The translations under genes and the position numbers were made by a program. From Candidatus Omnitrophota bacterium (GTDB taxonomy: Bacteria > Omnitrophota > Gorgyraeia > Duberdicusellales > 4484-171), in the NCBI GenBank assembly GCA_023227945.1, contig JALOCC010000003.1, forward strand, positions 15,376 through 79,375: a DNA stretch of 64,000 bases, read 5' to 3'. Position 1 is the stretch's first letter, and each line of letters begins with the position of its first letter. The notes beneath the pieces are model-generated. The model ran no database searches and was not told the origin of the DNA. It saw nothing but the letters and a program-made list of their open reading frames with translations. This document shows positions 53,672 to 61,809 of this stretch, piece after piece.

Positions 53672-54526
53672 ATGTTTAAGAGATGGTTATTTATTTTAGG
53701 AATAATTACTTTTGCAAACCCGCTATTCGCCGCGTCAAATAAAAATTCTATCCAAATCAAAGGTTCAGATACCATGGTCAATTTAGGCCAGGCGTGGGCT
53801 GAAAAGTACATGGAGAAAAATACCGCTGAATTTGTAGCAGTCACCGGCGGCGGTTCAGGCACTGGGCTTTCCAGTTTAATCAGCGCTACCTGCGATATTG
53901 CGATGAGTTCAAGAAATATCAAAGATAAAGAAATTTCCTTAGCTAAACAAAAAGGAATAAATCCTTACGAGATAAAAGTAGCTTTGGATGGTTTAGCCGT
54001 AGTGGTTAACCCCAAAAATCCTGTGAGCAAATTGACTATTGACCAGCTTGCTCAGATTTTTACCGGGAAGATTACTAATTGGAAGGAACTTGGCGGGCAA
54101 GATATGAAAATTGTTATTCTTTCGCGTGAGGTCAACTCAGGAACGCACGTTTATTTTAAAGAGCATGTGTTAAGAAGAGGCGACCCAAACGCGAAAGATG
54201 AATTTGCTCCGACTGCACTATTACTTTCTTCTTCTCAGGCAATCGCAGACGAGGTAGCGGGTAACTCTGCAGCAATAGGATATTACGGGATGGGATATAT
54301 TTCGGCTAAACAAAAGCCCATTATGGTAGCTAAAGATGAGAAGGCTGCGTATGAAACACCATCCATAGAAAATGTGGTTAATGGTAAGTATCCAATATCT
54401 CGGCCGCTATTCCTTTATACGAACGGAGAGCCAAAGGAGTTGGTAAAGAAATTTGTAGATTTTTGTCTTTCCAAGGAAGGGCAAGATATTGTTCTAAAAA
54501 CTGATTTTGTTCCCGTAAGCAAATAA
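53672..54526 (+). CDS. pstS: Phosphate-binding protein PstS (operon 2)
   Basis: 284 residues. Signal peptide to FAAS, then IQIKGSDTMVNLGQAWAEKY, VTGGGSGTGLSSLI, CDIAMSSRNIKD, and SREVNSGTHVYF. The D-T-M and SGTHVYF loops are those of the second, higher-affinity-type PstS subgroup rather than the first operon's STTVLP. It follows AAAGGAGG and stands behind Pho box 3. Confidence 0.92.
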   Translation: MFKRWLFILGIITFANPLFAASNKNSIQIKGSDTMVNLGQAWAEKYMEKNTAEFVAVTGGGSGTGLSSLISATCDIAMSSRNIKDKEISLAKQKGINPYEIKVALDGLAVVVNPKNPVSKLTIDQLAQIFTGKITNWKELGGQDMKIVILSREVNSGTHVYFKEHVLRRGDPNAKDEFAPTALLLSSSQAIADEVAGNSAAIGYYGMGYISAKQKPIMVAKDEKAAYETPSIENVVNGKYPISRPLFLYTNGEPKELVKKFVDFCLSKEGQDIVLKTDFVPVSK

Positions 54527-54532
54527 ATTTCC

Positions 54533-55396
54533 ATGCGTAAAATTAAAGAGTTCATCATTGAGAAGCTAATCTTGATTTCAGGATTAGCTTCTATCTTTTT
54601 CGTTATTCTTATCTTTTTATTTCTCCTCAAGGAAGGATTCGCAGTATTTAAAATAGAAAGCCCGCTTAATTTTCTTTTCGGCAGAAGCTGGTATCCGATT
54701 TCAGAACCGCCTCAACTAGGGATATTGCCGTTGATTCTTGGTTCTTTGCTGGTTACCCTGGGGGCTGCGATAATTTCCATACCCATCGGAATAGGATGCG
54801 CGGTTTACATTGCCGAAATAGCCCCGGTTAAAATCAAAGAAATACTTAAGGCAGGTGTAGAGTTATTAGCGGCTATACCCAGTGTTGTTTTGGGTTTTGT
54901 AGGTATGGTAACGTTGGTGCCTTTGGTAAAGACAATTTTTCATTTGCCCACAGGCCTTACCGCGCTGTCCGGTTCGATAATGCTGGCATTTATGGCTATG
55001 CCGACAATCGTTTCGATTGCCGAAGATGCTCTTTATTCAGTTCCAAAAAATTATAAAGAAGGTGCTCTCGCGCTAGGAGCAACCCATTGGCAAACCATTT
55101 GGCGAGTGATGCTTCCGGCAGCGTCCAGCGGGATACTTGCCGCGGTAATGTTGGGGATTGGCAGAGTAATAGGCGAGACAATGGCGGTTATGATGATTAC
55201 TGGAAATGCCGCGGTGATTCCGCAGAGCATTTTGGTTCCGGTAAGAACCTTGACTGCAACTATCGCGGCAGAAATGGGCGAGGCTGTAGTAGGGAGCGAG
55301 CATTATTTTGCTTTGTTCGCTATTGGCATAGTTTTATTTGTTATAAGCTTCGCAATTAACGTAACCGCAGATTTATTTTTGCATAAGAAAGAATGA
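54533..55396 (+). CDS. pstC: Phosphate ABC transporter permease PstC (operon 2)
   Basis: 287 residues, six helices. VPKNYKEGALALGATHWQTIW is the EAA loop and GEAVVGSEHYFALFAIG the C-terminal helix. Related to but distinct from the first PstC. Six bases after pstS2 and overlapping pstA2 by four. Confidence 0.92.
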   Translation: MRKIKEFIIEKLILISGLASIFFVILIFLFLLKEGFAVFKIESPLNFLFGRSWYPISEPPQLGILPLILGSLLVTLGAAIISIPIGIGCAVYIAEIAPVKIKEILKAGVELLAAIPSVVLGFVGMVTLVPLVKTIFHLPTGLTALSGSIMLAFMAMPTIVSIAEDALYSVPKNYKEGALALGATHWQTIWRVMLPAASSGILAAVMLGIGRVIGETMAVMMITGNAAVIPQSILVPVRTLTATIAAEMGEAVVGSEHYFALFAIGIVLFVISFAINVTADLFLHKKE

Positions 55397-56241
55397 AAAA
55401 TCCATATCGGACACAAAAAATCGCATTTTTCTTTTTACTCCTAGCAACTCTTTTAATTGTTATTCCTGTCGGTCTTATCGTCGTAATTATTATCCAGAAG
55501 GGTTTACCTGCGATAAATTGGCAGTTTCTTTCGGATATACCACGACAGGGGATGCGCGCAGGAGGAATATTCCCCGCCATTATAGGCACTATATATTTGG
55601 TTTTCGGTGCAATTATTTTTGCTCTGCCCATAGGGCTTCTGGCAGCGATATATTTAAGCGAATATTCCAAAGATAATTTACTTACCCGGATTATAAAATT
55701 AGCAATCATAAACTTGGCAGGCGTGCCGTCTGTCGTTTACGGCCTTTTTGGTTTAGCGCTCTTTGTAATATTTTTCAAATTTGGAGCGTCTATACTTTCT
55801 GGTTCACTTACGCTGGGGATAATGATTCTTCCTTTAATTATCACTGCTTCGCGTGAAGCTTTGGAAAGTGTTCCGCAAACCTTTCGCGAGGTAAGTTTAT
55901 CTCTGGGAGCAAGCAAATGGCAGACTATCAGGCATATAGTTTTGCCTAATGCCATACCAGGCATATTAACCGGGACAATTTTAGGGTTAGGCAGAGCCGC
56001 CGGCGAAACAGCGCCAATTCTTTTTACTGTGGCAGCTTTTTATCTACCGCGGCTGCCAAAGTCTATTTTTGACCAGGCTATGGCTTTACCTTACCATCTT
56101 TATGTTATTTCAACGCAGGTACCTAATGTTGATGAGAAGATAAGATACGGAACGGCCTTTGTGCTCTTGGCATTGGTTTTGTTTATGAATTTGGTGGCAA
56201 TAATAATACGTTATAAATTCAGAAGGAAGAAGAAATGGTGA
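55393..56241 (+). CDS. pstA: Phosphate ABC transporter permease PstA (operon 2)
   Basis: 282 residues, six helices. [21 protein letters not shown], the EAA loop [32 protein letters not shown] and MALPYHLYVIS are present. Its short N-terminus lacks the extension found in the first PstA. ATGA overlap with pstC2 and a seven-base overlap with the first of the two ATPase genes. Confidence 0.92.
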   Translation: MKNPYRTQKIAFFFLLLATLLIVIPVGLIVVIIIQKGLPAINWQFLSDIPRQGMRAGGIFPAIIGTIYLVFGAIIFALPIGLLAAIYLSEYSKDNLLTRIIKLAIINLAGVPSVVYGLFGLALFVIFFKFGASILSGSLTLGIMILPLIITASREALESVPQTFREVSLSLGASKWQTIRHIVLPNAIPGILTGTILGLGRAAGETAPILFTVAAFYLPRLPKSIFDQAMALPYHLYVISTQVPNVDEKIRYGTAFVLLALVLFMNLVAIIIRYKFRRKKKW

Positions 56242-56981
56242 AATTTAAGGTTCATGATTTAAATATATGGTTCGGCTCCATACATGCGATAAAGCAGGTA
56301 AGCATGGAGATAGAAGCTAATGAGATTTTAAGCATCATTGGCCCTTCTAATAGCGGTAAAACAACTTTCTTGCGTACGTTAAACCGCTTGAACGATCTAA
56401 GCCTAAGTTTTAAACTTACTGGCGCGGTGGAATTAGAAAGAGAAAATATCAAAGCGATAGATGTTGAGGTGTTACGCCGTAAAATAGGAATGGTTTTTGC
56501 GCTACCTCTACCGCTCCCGTTATCTATATTTGATAATGTGGCTTATGGGATAAAGATGCATGGAGAAAGAAAAAAGAAAAAGCTTGCGGAAAAAGTAGAA
56601 GAAGCATTACGGCAAGCCTATCTTTGGGAAGAGGTAAAAGACAGGCTTAGTGAGTCAGCCTTTAAATTATCCGGAGGCCAACAGCAGCGTCTTTGTATAG
56701 CAAGAACATTAGCTGTTTGCCCAGAAGTAATTTTATTTGATGAACCTTGTTCCGGATTAGACCCTATTTCTACCGCAAAAGTAGAGGATGCTATGGTTAA
56801 GTTAAAAGAGAAATACACAATAGTTTTAGTGACTAATAACGTAAAACAAGCGGCAAGGGTTGGGGATAAAACCGCATTCTTTTTAAGTGGAGAGCTTATC
56901 GAGATAGATAAAACCGATAAGATTTTTACAGCGCCAGGAGATAAACGTACAGATGGTTATATTAGGGGAAAATTTGGATAA
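56235..56981 (+). CDS. PstB-like ATPase 2a with degenerate Q-loop and H-switch
   Basis: 248 residues. Walker A is GPSNSGKT (36-43), signature LSGGQ (145-149) and Walker B VILFDE (165-170) are intact. The Q-loop glutamine is replaced: [10 protein letters not shown] instead of VFQKPNPFP (Ala89), and the switch histidine is Asn201 (VTNNVKQAA for VTHNMQQAA). Both losses affect the same nucleotide site. Next to it lies 2b with the reverse defects. It should bind ATP but not complete hydrolysis in its own site, while giving an intact signature to its partner. Confidence 0.9.
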   Translation: MVKFKVHDLNIWFGSIHAIKQVSMEIEANEILSIIGPSNSGKTTFLRTLNRLNDLSLSFKLTGAVELERENIKAIDVEVLRRKIGMVFALPLPLPLSIFDNVAYGIKMHGERKKKKLAEKVEEALRQAYLWEEVKDRLSESAFKLSGGQQQRLCIARTLAVCPEVILFDEPCSGLDPISTAKVEDAMVKLKEKYTIVLVTNNVKQAARVGDKTAFFLSGELIEIDKTDKIFTAPGDKRTDGYIRGKFG

Positions 56982-56983
56982 AG

Positions 56984-57736
56984 ATGAAAATAATAACTAA
57001 AAATCTAAATCTTTGGTACGGCAGTTTTCATGCCTTAAAAAATATAAATTCCTGTTTTGAAATAAACAGGATTACCGCGATAATCGGGCCATCTGGTTGT
57101 GGTAAGTCAACAATGCTACGGGTTTTTAACCGGATGAATGATTTGATTGAAGGTGTGCGCACAGAAGGTGAGGTTATAATTGATGAAGCAAATATTCTTG
57201 ATGAAAATGCTGACTTAGTTACTTTACGTAAAAAAGTGGGGATGGTATTTCAGAGGCCTAATCCGTTTCCGTTATCTGTTTATGAAAATATTATTTTTGG
57301 AGAAAAAATCCATGGAGAAAGAGTAAAGCGAGATAGATTGGATGAAATAGTTGAAGAAAGCTTAAAAAGTGTTCTGTTGTGGGATGAGCTGAAAGATAAA
57401 CTCAATGAACCAGCTTTAAGATTATCATTAGAACAAAGGCAAAGGTTATGCATTGCAAGGCTAATTGCCGTTAAACCCGATGTGTTATTGATGGATGAAC
57501 CGTGTTCTGCTTTAGACCCCCAGGCAACCCAGAGGATTGAGGAATTAATGCGTGAACTAAAAAACAATTATACTATAATAATAGTGACGCATAACATGCA
57601 GCAGGCAGCGCGCGTTTCGGACGATACCGGATTTATGCTTTTAGGTGAATTGATAGAATTTGGTAAAACCGAAAACATATTTACTGCGCCCCGCGATAAA
57701 CGCACGGAAGATTACATCACCGGTAGATACGGATAA
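56984..57736 (+). CDS. PstB-like ATPase 2b with degenerate signature motif
   Basis: 250 residues. Walker [10 protein letters not shown] (35-43), Q-loop VFQRPNPFP (Gln90), Walker B LLMDEP (Glu172) and H-switch VTHN (His203) are canonical. The ABC signature is changed from LSGGQQQR to LSLEQRQR (147-154). It follows 2a after two bases. Paired with 2a it would build one consensus site (2b Walker A/B and His, with 2a LSGGQ) and one degenerate site (2a Walker A/B without Gln/His, with 2b LSLEQ), as in heterodimeric ABC proteins. Confidence 0.9.
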   Translation: MKIITKNLNLWYGSFHALKNINSCFEINRITAIIGPSGCGKSTMLRVFNRMNDLIEGVRTEGEVIIDEANILDENADLVTLRKKVGMVFQRPNPFPLSVYENIIFGEKIHGERVKRDRLDEIVEESLKSVLLWDELKDKLNEPALRLSLEQRQRLCIARLIAVKPDVLLMDEPCSALDPQATQRIEELMRELKNNYTIIIVTHNMQQAARVSDDTGFMLLGELIEFGKTENIFTAPRDKRTEDYITGRYG

Positions 57737-57754
57737 AAAAATCGGAGGTTTAAA

Positions 57755-58432
57755 ATGGAGAGACATGTTGATCAAGAATTAAAAGGGTTGAATAAAGAAA
57801 TTCTGAAGATGAGTGCCTTAGTAGAAGAAGCCATCTGTAAATCTATTGAGGCGCTAAAGAACAGAGACAGGGGAATGGCCATAAGCGTCATAGATAATGA
57901 CTCCAATATTGATAAGTTAGAATTATCCATAGATGAAAAGTGCATTGATTTGATAGCGCGCTATCAACCTATGGCTAAAGATCTCCGCTTTATTACCACC
58001 GGCATGAAAATAAATGCTGAATTAGAGCGGATAGCGGATATTGCTGTAGATATAGCCCAACGCACGCTTGAAATAGTAGATAAGCCGCTCTTAAAGCCGC
58101 TAATTGATATACCTAAGCTAACAGTGGTTGCGCAAAACATGGTAAAGCTGTCTATAGACGCATTTGTTAAAGGTGATATCGCGCTCGCCAAAAAAGTTTT
58201 ACTGTCTGATTCCGAAGCTGACGAGCTTCGGAATATAATACAAAAAGAGCTTATCGAAGATTACATGGTAAAAGATGGAACGACTGCTCCAAGGGCAGTG
58301 CAGCTGTTGTTGATAGCCCGTTTTCTGGAACGTATATGCGACCACACTACTAATATTGCCGAAGATGTGATTTATATGGTTCAGGCAGAAGTTGTAAGGC
58401 ATCATCCTGAGAAATTAAAAAATGGAAAATAA
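57755..58432 (+). CDS. phoU: PhoU-family phosphate regulator (operon 2)
   Basis: 225 residues with two PhoU repeats: ELERIADIAVDIAQRT and LERICDHTTNIAEDVI. It is the second PhoU in the window and the last gene of operon 2, after a 18-base gap with ATCGGAGG. Which Pst ATPase each PhoU contacts cannot be read from sequence. Confidence 0.92.
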   Translation: MERHVDQELKGLNKEILKMSALVEEAICKSIEALKNRDRGMAISVIDNDSNIDKLELSIDEKCIDLIARYQPMAKDLRFITTGMKINAELERIADIAVDIAQRTLEIVDKPLLKPLIDIPKLTVVAQNMVKLSIDAFVKGDIALAKKVLLSDSEADELRNIIQKELIEDYMVKDGTTAPRAVQLLLIARFLERICDHTTNIAEDVIYMVQAEVVRHHPEKLKNGK

Positions 58433-58481
58433 AATGTCTACTTCTTGGCGAGGAAACATCTCTCAAATTTACCAAAAACAC

Positions 58482-58517
58482 TTGACAAGATTACGCCTTA
58501 GTGTTATCTTTCTAAGG
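58482..58517 (+). promoter_or_regulatory. nikR promoter with overlapping inverted repeat
   Basis: TTGACA, 17 bases, TATCTT. The inverted repeat CCTTAG-N10-CTAAGG (58496-58517) covers the -10 box, so a dimeric repressor, most likely NikR itself, could block its own promoter. It does not match the known GTATGA operator of E. coli NikR. Confidence 0.6.
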
Positions 58518-58528
58518 AAGGTGTTACT

Positions 58529-58930
58529 ATGAGAACAATAAAAAGATTTGGCGTATCATTAGAGGAAGAGCTGTTTAATGAATTGGATGCTATTGTCAAA
58601 AAGCATAAATTTCCTAACAGAAGCCAGGCCATCCGTTTTCTCATACGTAAGAATACAGCCGAAGAAGCATACGAAGAAAATAAAGAAGTTTCAGGAGCGG
58701 TTGTTATAATTTATGACCATCATAGAAGGGAGCTTGTTAATAAGTCATTAGATATCCAGCATGAGTTTACCAATATAATCTTAGCCAGCCAGCATGTTCA
58801 TTTAAGCCATCACAGCTGTTTAGAGATAATCGCTCTTAAGGGGAAAGCTTCAAACCTTAAAGCGTTAGCAGATAAACTGATAGCCTTAAAAGGAGTAAAA
58901 CACGGTAAGCTCGTAGTTACTTCAGCGTAA
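58529..58930 (+). CDS. nikR: Nickel-responsive regulator NikR
   Basis: 133 residues. Ribbon-helix-helix N-terminus (KRFGVSLEEELFNELDAIVK, NRSQAIRFLIRK) and an ACT-type C-terminal domain with metal ligands His78, His89, His91 and Cys97 (SQHVHLSHHSCLEII), two positions later than E. coli but with the same spacing. It represses nickel uptake genes when nickel is bound. AAGGAAG precedes the ATG. Downstream porin and membrane genes may be its targets. Confidence 0.93.
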   Translation: MRTIKRFGVSLEEELFNELDAIVKKHKFPNRSQAIRFLIRKNTAEEAYEENKEVSGAVVIIYDHHRRELVNKSLDIQHEFTNIILASQHVHLSHHSCLEIIALKGKASNLKALADKLIALKGVKHGKLVVTSA

Positions 58931-58974
58931 AAATTTTTTTAATTTCTGGTAGCACGATTTTTAGAAAAGTAGCA

Positions 58975-59136
58975 ATGAATAATAAAAATGTAGCAACAGA
59001 AGATAAAGAAAAGCAGCAAATTCTTGCTGAAATTAAAACCGCAATGGAAAAAATAAAATATGGAGAAGTAGTGATTACGATCCATGATTCAGAAGTTGTA
59101 CAAATTGAAAAAAGAGAGAAGAGGCGGTTTAAATAG
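58975..59136 (+). CDS. YezD/DUF2292-like small protein
   Basis: 53 residues: ILAEIKTAMEKIKYGEVVIT followed by IHDSEVVQIEKREKRRF. The I-x-YG-x-V-x-I...D-x-x-V-V-Q-I-E-x-x-E-K-x-R pattern is that of the YezD-like DUF2292 family. Function unknown; members are often near metal or sulfur genes. It lies 44 bases after nikR, without an obvious ribosome-binding site, and no promoter is visible between. Confidence 0.7.
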   Translation: MNNKNVATEDKEKQQILAEIKTAMEKIKYGEVVITIHDSEVVQIEKREKRRFK

Positions 59137-59186
59137 CGAATACTACTGCGCCCGCAGTGTCAGATATTAAATAGTAGTTTTTTCGA

Positions 59187-59224
59187 CTGGACAACCAGAG
59201 AAAGAAATAAAGGAGGTTGTCCAG
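59187..59224 (+). promoter_or_regulatory. Hairpin overlapping the ribosome-binding site of the porin gene
   Basis: CTGGACAACC pairs perfectly with GGTTGTCCAG, and the second arm contains the last two bases of the AAAGGAGG site and touches the ATG. If formed, it would hinder translation of the porin; protein or ligand binding could release it. The loop AGAGAAAGAAATAAAGGA is single stranded and carries most of the Shine-Dalgarno. Confidence 0.55.
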
Positions 59225-60571
59225 ATGCGGATAATTGCATTTTTAATTGGCATTTGTTTTTTTACAAATGCTTGTTTTGCTGAAGAAGTTTCCATAAAAG
59301 ATGAGATTACTCAACTTAGGGCTCGCCTTGAAGTTTTGGAGCAGAAATTAGCTATCCAGGAAAAAAGTATGGGTGAACAAAAGCAGTGCATTCTAGACCA
59401 AAATAAGAAAATTTCCGATTACGAATCAAAACTAAGCCAATTTGATACGAAGTTACATCGCGAGGCAGGCAAACCCATTCCGCTCGTAGAAGGCCTTGAT
59501 ATCAGCGCCGGCGCTACAATGATTGTGCAGGGCACCAATAACGTAAACAGCGCTTCAGATGCCGCGGCGCTAAAAGACAGCCGTGCTGATGGTTCCTATT
59601 CTACCGACATCACTATAGCTAAAGAATTTGAAGAAATCAGCGGCCGGGCCTTTCTGCACCTTGAAAACGGCCAGGGCGAAGGACTTGAAGATAACCTTAC
59701 CTTGTACAGTAATGTCAACCGTGACGCTGACGATGATGTCAATGTCAGGGTTACCGAAGCCTGGTATGAACAAGGTTTTTTCAATAATAAAGCAGCTATA
59801 ACCTTTGGAAAGTTAGATCCTACGGTTTATTTCGACAACAATGAAGTTGCCAATGATGAAACTACCCAGTTTTTAGGCAGAATGTTTCGTAACGCTGCGA
59901 CAATTGATTTTCCGGATAATACTGCCGGTATCCGCCTTGCCTACATGCCGAAAGAATGGATTGAATTCAACTATGGCGTATTTGATGGAAACAATGATTG
60001 GGAAAAAATTACCGATAACCTGGTTAATATGGGCCAGGTAACTTTTAAAACTAACTTCTTCAATCTTCCCGGTAACTACCGTTTCTACGGCTGGAACAAT
60101 AATACCTATTACACTAAATGGCTCGATGAAACTAAAAACAAAGAAAATGCCTATGGTTTTGGCTTAAGTTTTGACCAGAAGGCAAACGATATCGTAACTC
60201 TTTTTACCCGTTACGGTTGGCAGAATCCGGAAGTTTATAATCCTAATATCACGGCAACCGGAGATTTAAGTTATTCCCTTGAACAATCCTGGAGCGCAGG
60301 TTTTCAGGTGGAAGGTAAACCCTGGGGTAGAGAGAACGATGTAGCTGCTTTTGCGATTGGCCAGATTTTCCCTTCCGATAATTACAAAGAAGCCACCGGA
60401 CGTCTGGGTAAATCCGAAGGCCATCTTGAAGCTTATTACAAAATATTTGTTAACAAGCACCTTTCCTTAAGCCCTGATTTCCAATATATCTGGAATCCTT
60501 TTGGAAAAGATATACCAGATGATACAAACGGAGTGTTTGTAGGCGGAATGAGGACACAGGTGGATTTTTAA
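59225..60571 (+). CDS. OprB-type carbohydrate/solute porin
   Basis: 448 residues. Signal peptide to FAEE, coiled coil (about 22-60: EITQLRARLEVLEQKLAIQ), then a beta-barrel with GAAITFGKLDPTVYFDNNEV, and the C-terminal LEAYYKIFVNKHLSLSPDFQYIWNPFG that ends OprB-family porins, with a final aromatic (MRTQVDF). Although OprB is named for sugars, its place behind nikR may indicate nickel or nickel-complex uptake; this is inference. Confidence 0.82.
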   Translation: MRIIAFLIGICFFTNACFAEEVSIKDEITQLRARLEVLEQKLAIQEKSMGEQKQCILDQNKKISDYESKLSQFDTKLHREAGKPIPLVEGLDISAGATMIVQGTNNVNSASDAAALKDSRADGSYSTDITIAKEFEEISGRAFLHLENGQGEGLEDNLTLYSNVNRDADDDVNVRVTEAWYEQGFFNNKAAITFGKLDPTVYFDNNEVANDETTQFLGRMFRNAATIDFPDNTAGIRLAYMPKEWIEFNYGVFDGNNDWEKITDNLVNMGQVTFKTNFFNLPGNYRFYGWNNNTYYTKWLDETKNKENAYGFGLSFDQKANDIVTLFTRYGWQNPEVYNPNITATGDLSYSLEQSWSAGFQVEGKPWGRENDVAAFAIGQIFPSDNYKEATGRLGKSEGHLEAYYKIFVNKHLSLSPDFQYIWNPFGKDIPDDTNGVFVGGMRTQVDF

Positions 60572-60585
60572 GTGAAACATTAACC

Positions 60586-60699
60586 CCGCACCCAGTCTGT
60601 ATAAAAGAAAATTTAAGGGTACTGGGTGCGGAGTAATTCGCGCTAACATTTTTTCTGCGCCACGCCCGCTTTACAGCGGTCAGGGCTCGAAAAAATGTT
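60586..60699 (+). terminator. Two hairpins after the porin gene
   Basis: CCGCACCCAGT pairs with ACTGGGTGCGG (60586-60631), no T-run. Then AACATTTTTTC pairs with GAAAAAATGTT (60645-60699) around a CCGCT/AGCGG stem-loop. They separate the porin from the membrane-protein pair; the second may instead be a leader of the next genes. Confidence 0.5.
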
Positions 60700-60720
60700 G
60701 CGCTCATTAGGAGGTAAAAA

Positions 60721-60999
60721 ATGTGGTTAGCAACAACTTCTATTGCGGCAAGCTGTGCAACTTTAGCTAAATTTGCTTTGCCAAAAAAATACAAATTAGG
60801 TTTTTTGGCTTTAATGTTATGGGGGGCGACAATAATGATTTTTATTGATCATATATTAGGGTACGAAGGCGGAGGGTTTTTAGAGAAAACAACAGATGGA
60901 ATGATTAAGAATAGTACAGTGTTAGGGCTTGCAATGTTGGTGCCGGTGTTTATAATATGGGGAATATCACTTTTAATTTCAAATTTAAAAAGGAGGTAA
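60721..60999 (+). CDS. Small membrane protein, paralogue of its neighbour (92 aa)
   Basis: Three predicted helices (about 4-18, 25-45 and 66-87). YKLGFLALMLWGATIMIFIDHILG aligns with YHLSWLNAMLWGGVAMLAVEHVTHG of the next gene, including the Asp/Glu-His pair. The shared MLWG-x-x-x-x(2)-[DE]H motif suggests a metal or ion site inside the membrane. TTAGGAGG lies before the ATG. It stands three bases before its paralogue, so they probably form a complex. I recognise the family from other anaerobes but not its function. Confidence 0.75.
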   Translation: MWLATTSIAASCATLAKFALPKKYKLGFLALMLWGATIMIFIDHILGYEGGGFLEKTTDGMIKNSTVLGLAMLVPVFIIWGISLLISNLKRR

Positions 61000-61002
61000 C
61001 AA

Positions 61003-61317
61003 ATGGCTTGTTTTGTTGTTCCAATGAGTGCGGCAATAGTAACCACTGCTGTAAGCAAAAAAGTTCCTGAAAAATATCATCTTAGTTGGTTAAATGCGAT
61101 GTTATGGGGCGGCGTGGCAATGTTGGCAGTTGAACATGTCACTCACGGCGAAGTTGTTCTTTATCCGCCCTTTCTAACCGCTGGCCTTCCTGAGGTTTTG
61201 CCGGAAATGGCAAGAGTTGGCATCCCGATGACCCTGTCTATTTTCCTAATATGGGGAATAATGGTAACAGTAGCCGCGGTGATGAGTAAAAAATTAAAGT
61301 ATGTAGAAACGCGATAA
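61003..61317 (+). CDS. Small membrane protein, paralogue of its neighbour (104 aa)
   Basis: Helices near 5-18, 30-48 and 77-97. The first cytoplasmic loop SKKVPEKYHLSWLNAMLWGG and EHVTHGEVVLYPPFLTAGLP carry conserved His, Glu and Pro. The motif EHxxHGE-x-x-x-YPPFLT recurs in small membrane proteins of methanogens and other anaerobes. AAAGGAGG precedes the ATG. Nickel relatedness is only suggested by NikR upstream. Confidence 0.75.
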   Translation: MACFVVPMSAAIVTTAVSKKVPEKYHLSWLNAMLWGGVAMLAVEHVTHGEVVLYPPFLTAGLPEVLPEMARVGIPMTLSIFLIWGIMVTVAAVMSKKLKYVETR

Positions 61318-61337
61318 AGAATTACGATAGACATAAC

Positions 61338-61370
61338 CAAGGCCCACCTATTAGGTGGGCCTTGTGTTTA
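61338..61370 (+). terminator. Rho-independent terminator
   Basis: CAAGGCCCACCTA pairs with TAGGTGGGCCTTG, then TGTTTATG. It ends the membrane-protein pair. Confidence 0.7.
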
Positions 61371-61401
61371 TGCAATCTTAACTTCCACTTAAACCGTAAA
61401 T

Positions 61402-61461
61402 GGAGAAGCCGTCCCTTTGTAGATTATTTCTGCCATTCGATGTTGGAATGCCTCTCTAAAA
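61402..61461. repeat. Dispersed intergenic repeat R1, copy 3
   Basis: GGAGAAGCCGTCCCTTTGTA then GATTATTTCTGCCATTCGAT and GTTGGAATGCCTCTCTAAAA. It matches copy 2 (5589) best in its first 20 bases and copy 1 (3031) in the middle. In this copy it runs directly into the TCTCTAAAACCC block also present at 21515. Confidence 0.5.
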
Positions 61462-61625
61462 CCCAAATATCTTGTCATAACGCTACATCGTCTATATAAT
61501 TCTTCTCTCCCATTGCCAGAGGCCACGGACTACGCCCGTGGACGAATGGTGGAGCGGGACGCCGCCCCACTGGGACGTATTTAGAGAACAGGGACCATGG
61601 GTATGCCAATGGGGCTCCAGTATAA

Positions 61626-61669
61626 ATAGGGAGGGGTTTTCCCTCGGTCGATGCGAGTGGGATCTCAAT
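61626..61669. repeat. Structured intergenic repeat R2, copy 3
   Basis: ATAGGGAGGGGTTTTCCCTC, GGTCGATGCGAGTGGGATCTC. The stem CTCG/CGAG is kept and the flanks GGTTTTCC and GGATCTCA correspond to those in copies 1 and 2. Confidence 0.45.
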
Positions 61670-61769
61670 ATTATGCCTTTCAACGTGCGAGGCAGAGAGA
61701 TAATAGCGCCGGTTTTTAAATATGATCAGTACTATTTTTATGCCCAAGTATAGAAAAATGAACTAAAAA

Positions 61770-61798
61770 TTGTCATTTAATTTGCTATCTGTTATAAT
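61770..61798 (+). promoter_or_regulatory. Strong sigma-70 promoter abutting the porin start codon
   Basis: TTGTCA, 17 bases, TATAAT. The -10 box ends 11 bases before the ATG at 61810, so transcription would start about 5 bases upstream of the ATG and the mRNA would be nearly leaderless; no Shine-Dalgarno is visible. Confidence 0.7.
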
Positions 61799-61809
61799 GT
61801 ATACGACAA

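Larger units (their letters stand above)
61371..61769. other. Repeat-rich intergenic region before the OprB porin
   Basis: No gene. Contains R1 copy 3 (from 61402), the block TCTCTAAAACCCAAATATCT (61453; also at 21515), TATATAATTCTTCT (61493; also at 21547), GC-rich sequence with CGGGACGCCGCCCCACTGGG (61555), GGGGCTCCAG (61611; similar at 21429), and R2 copy 3 (61626-61669). The promoter at 61770 closes the stretch. Confidence 0.6.
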
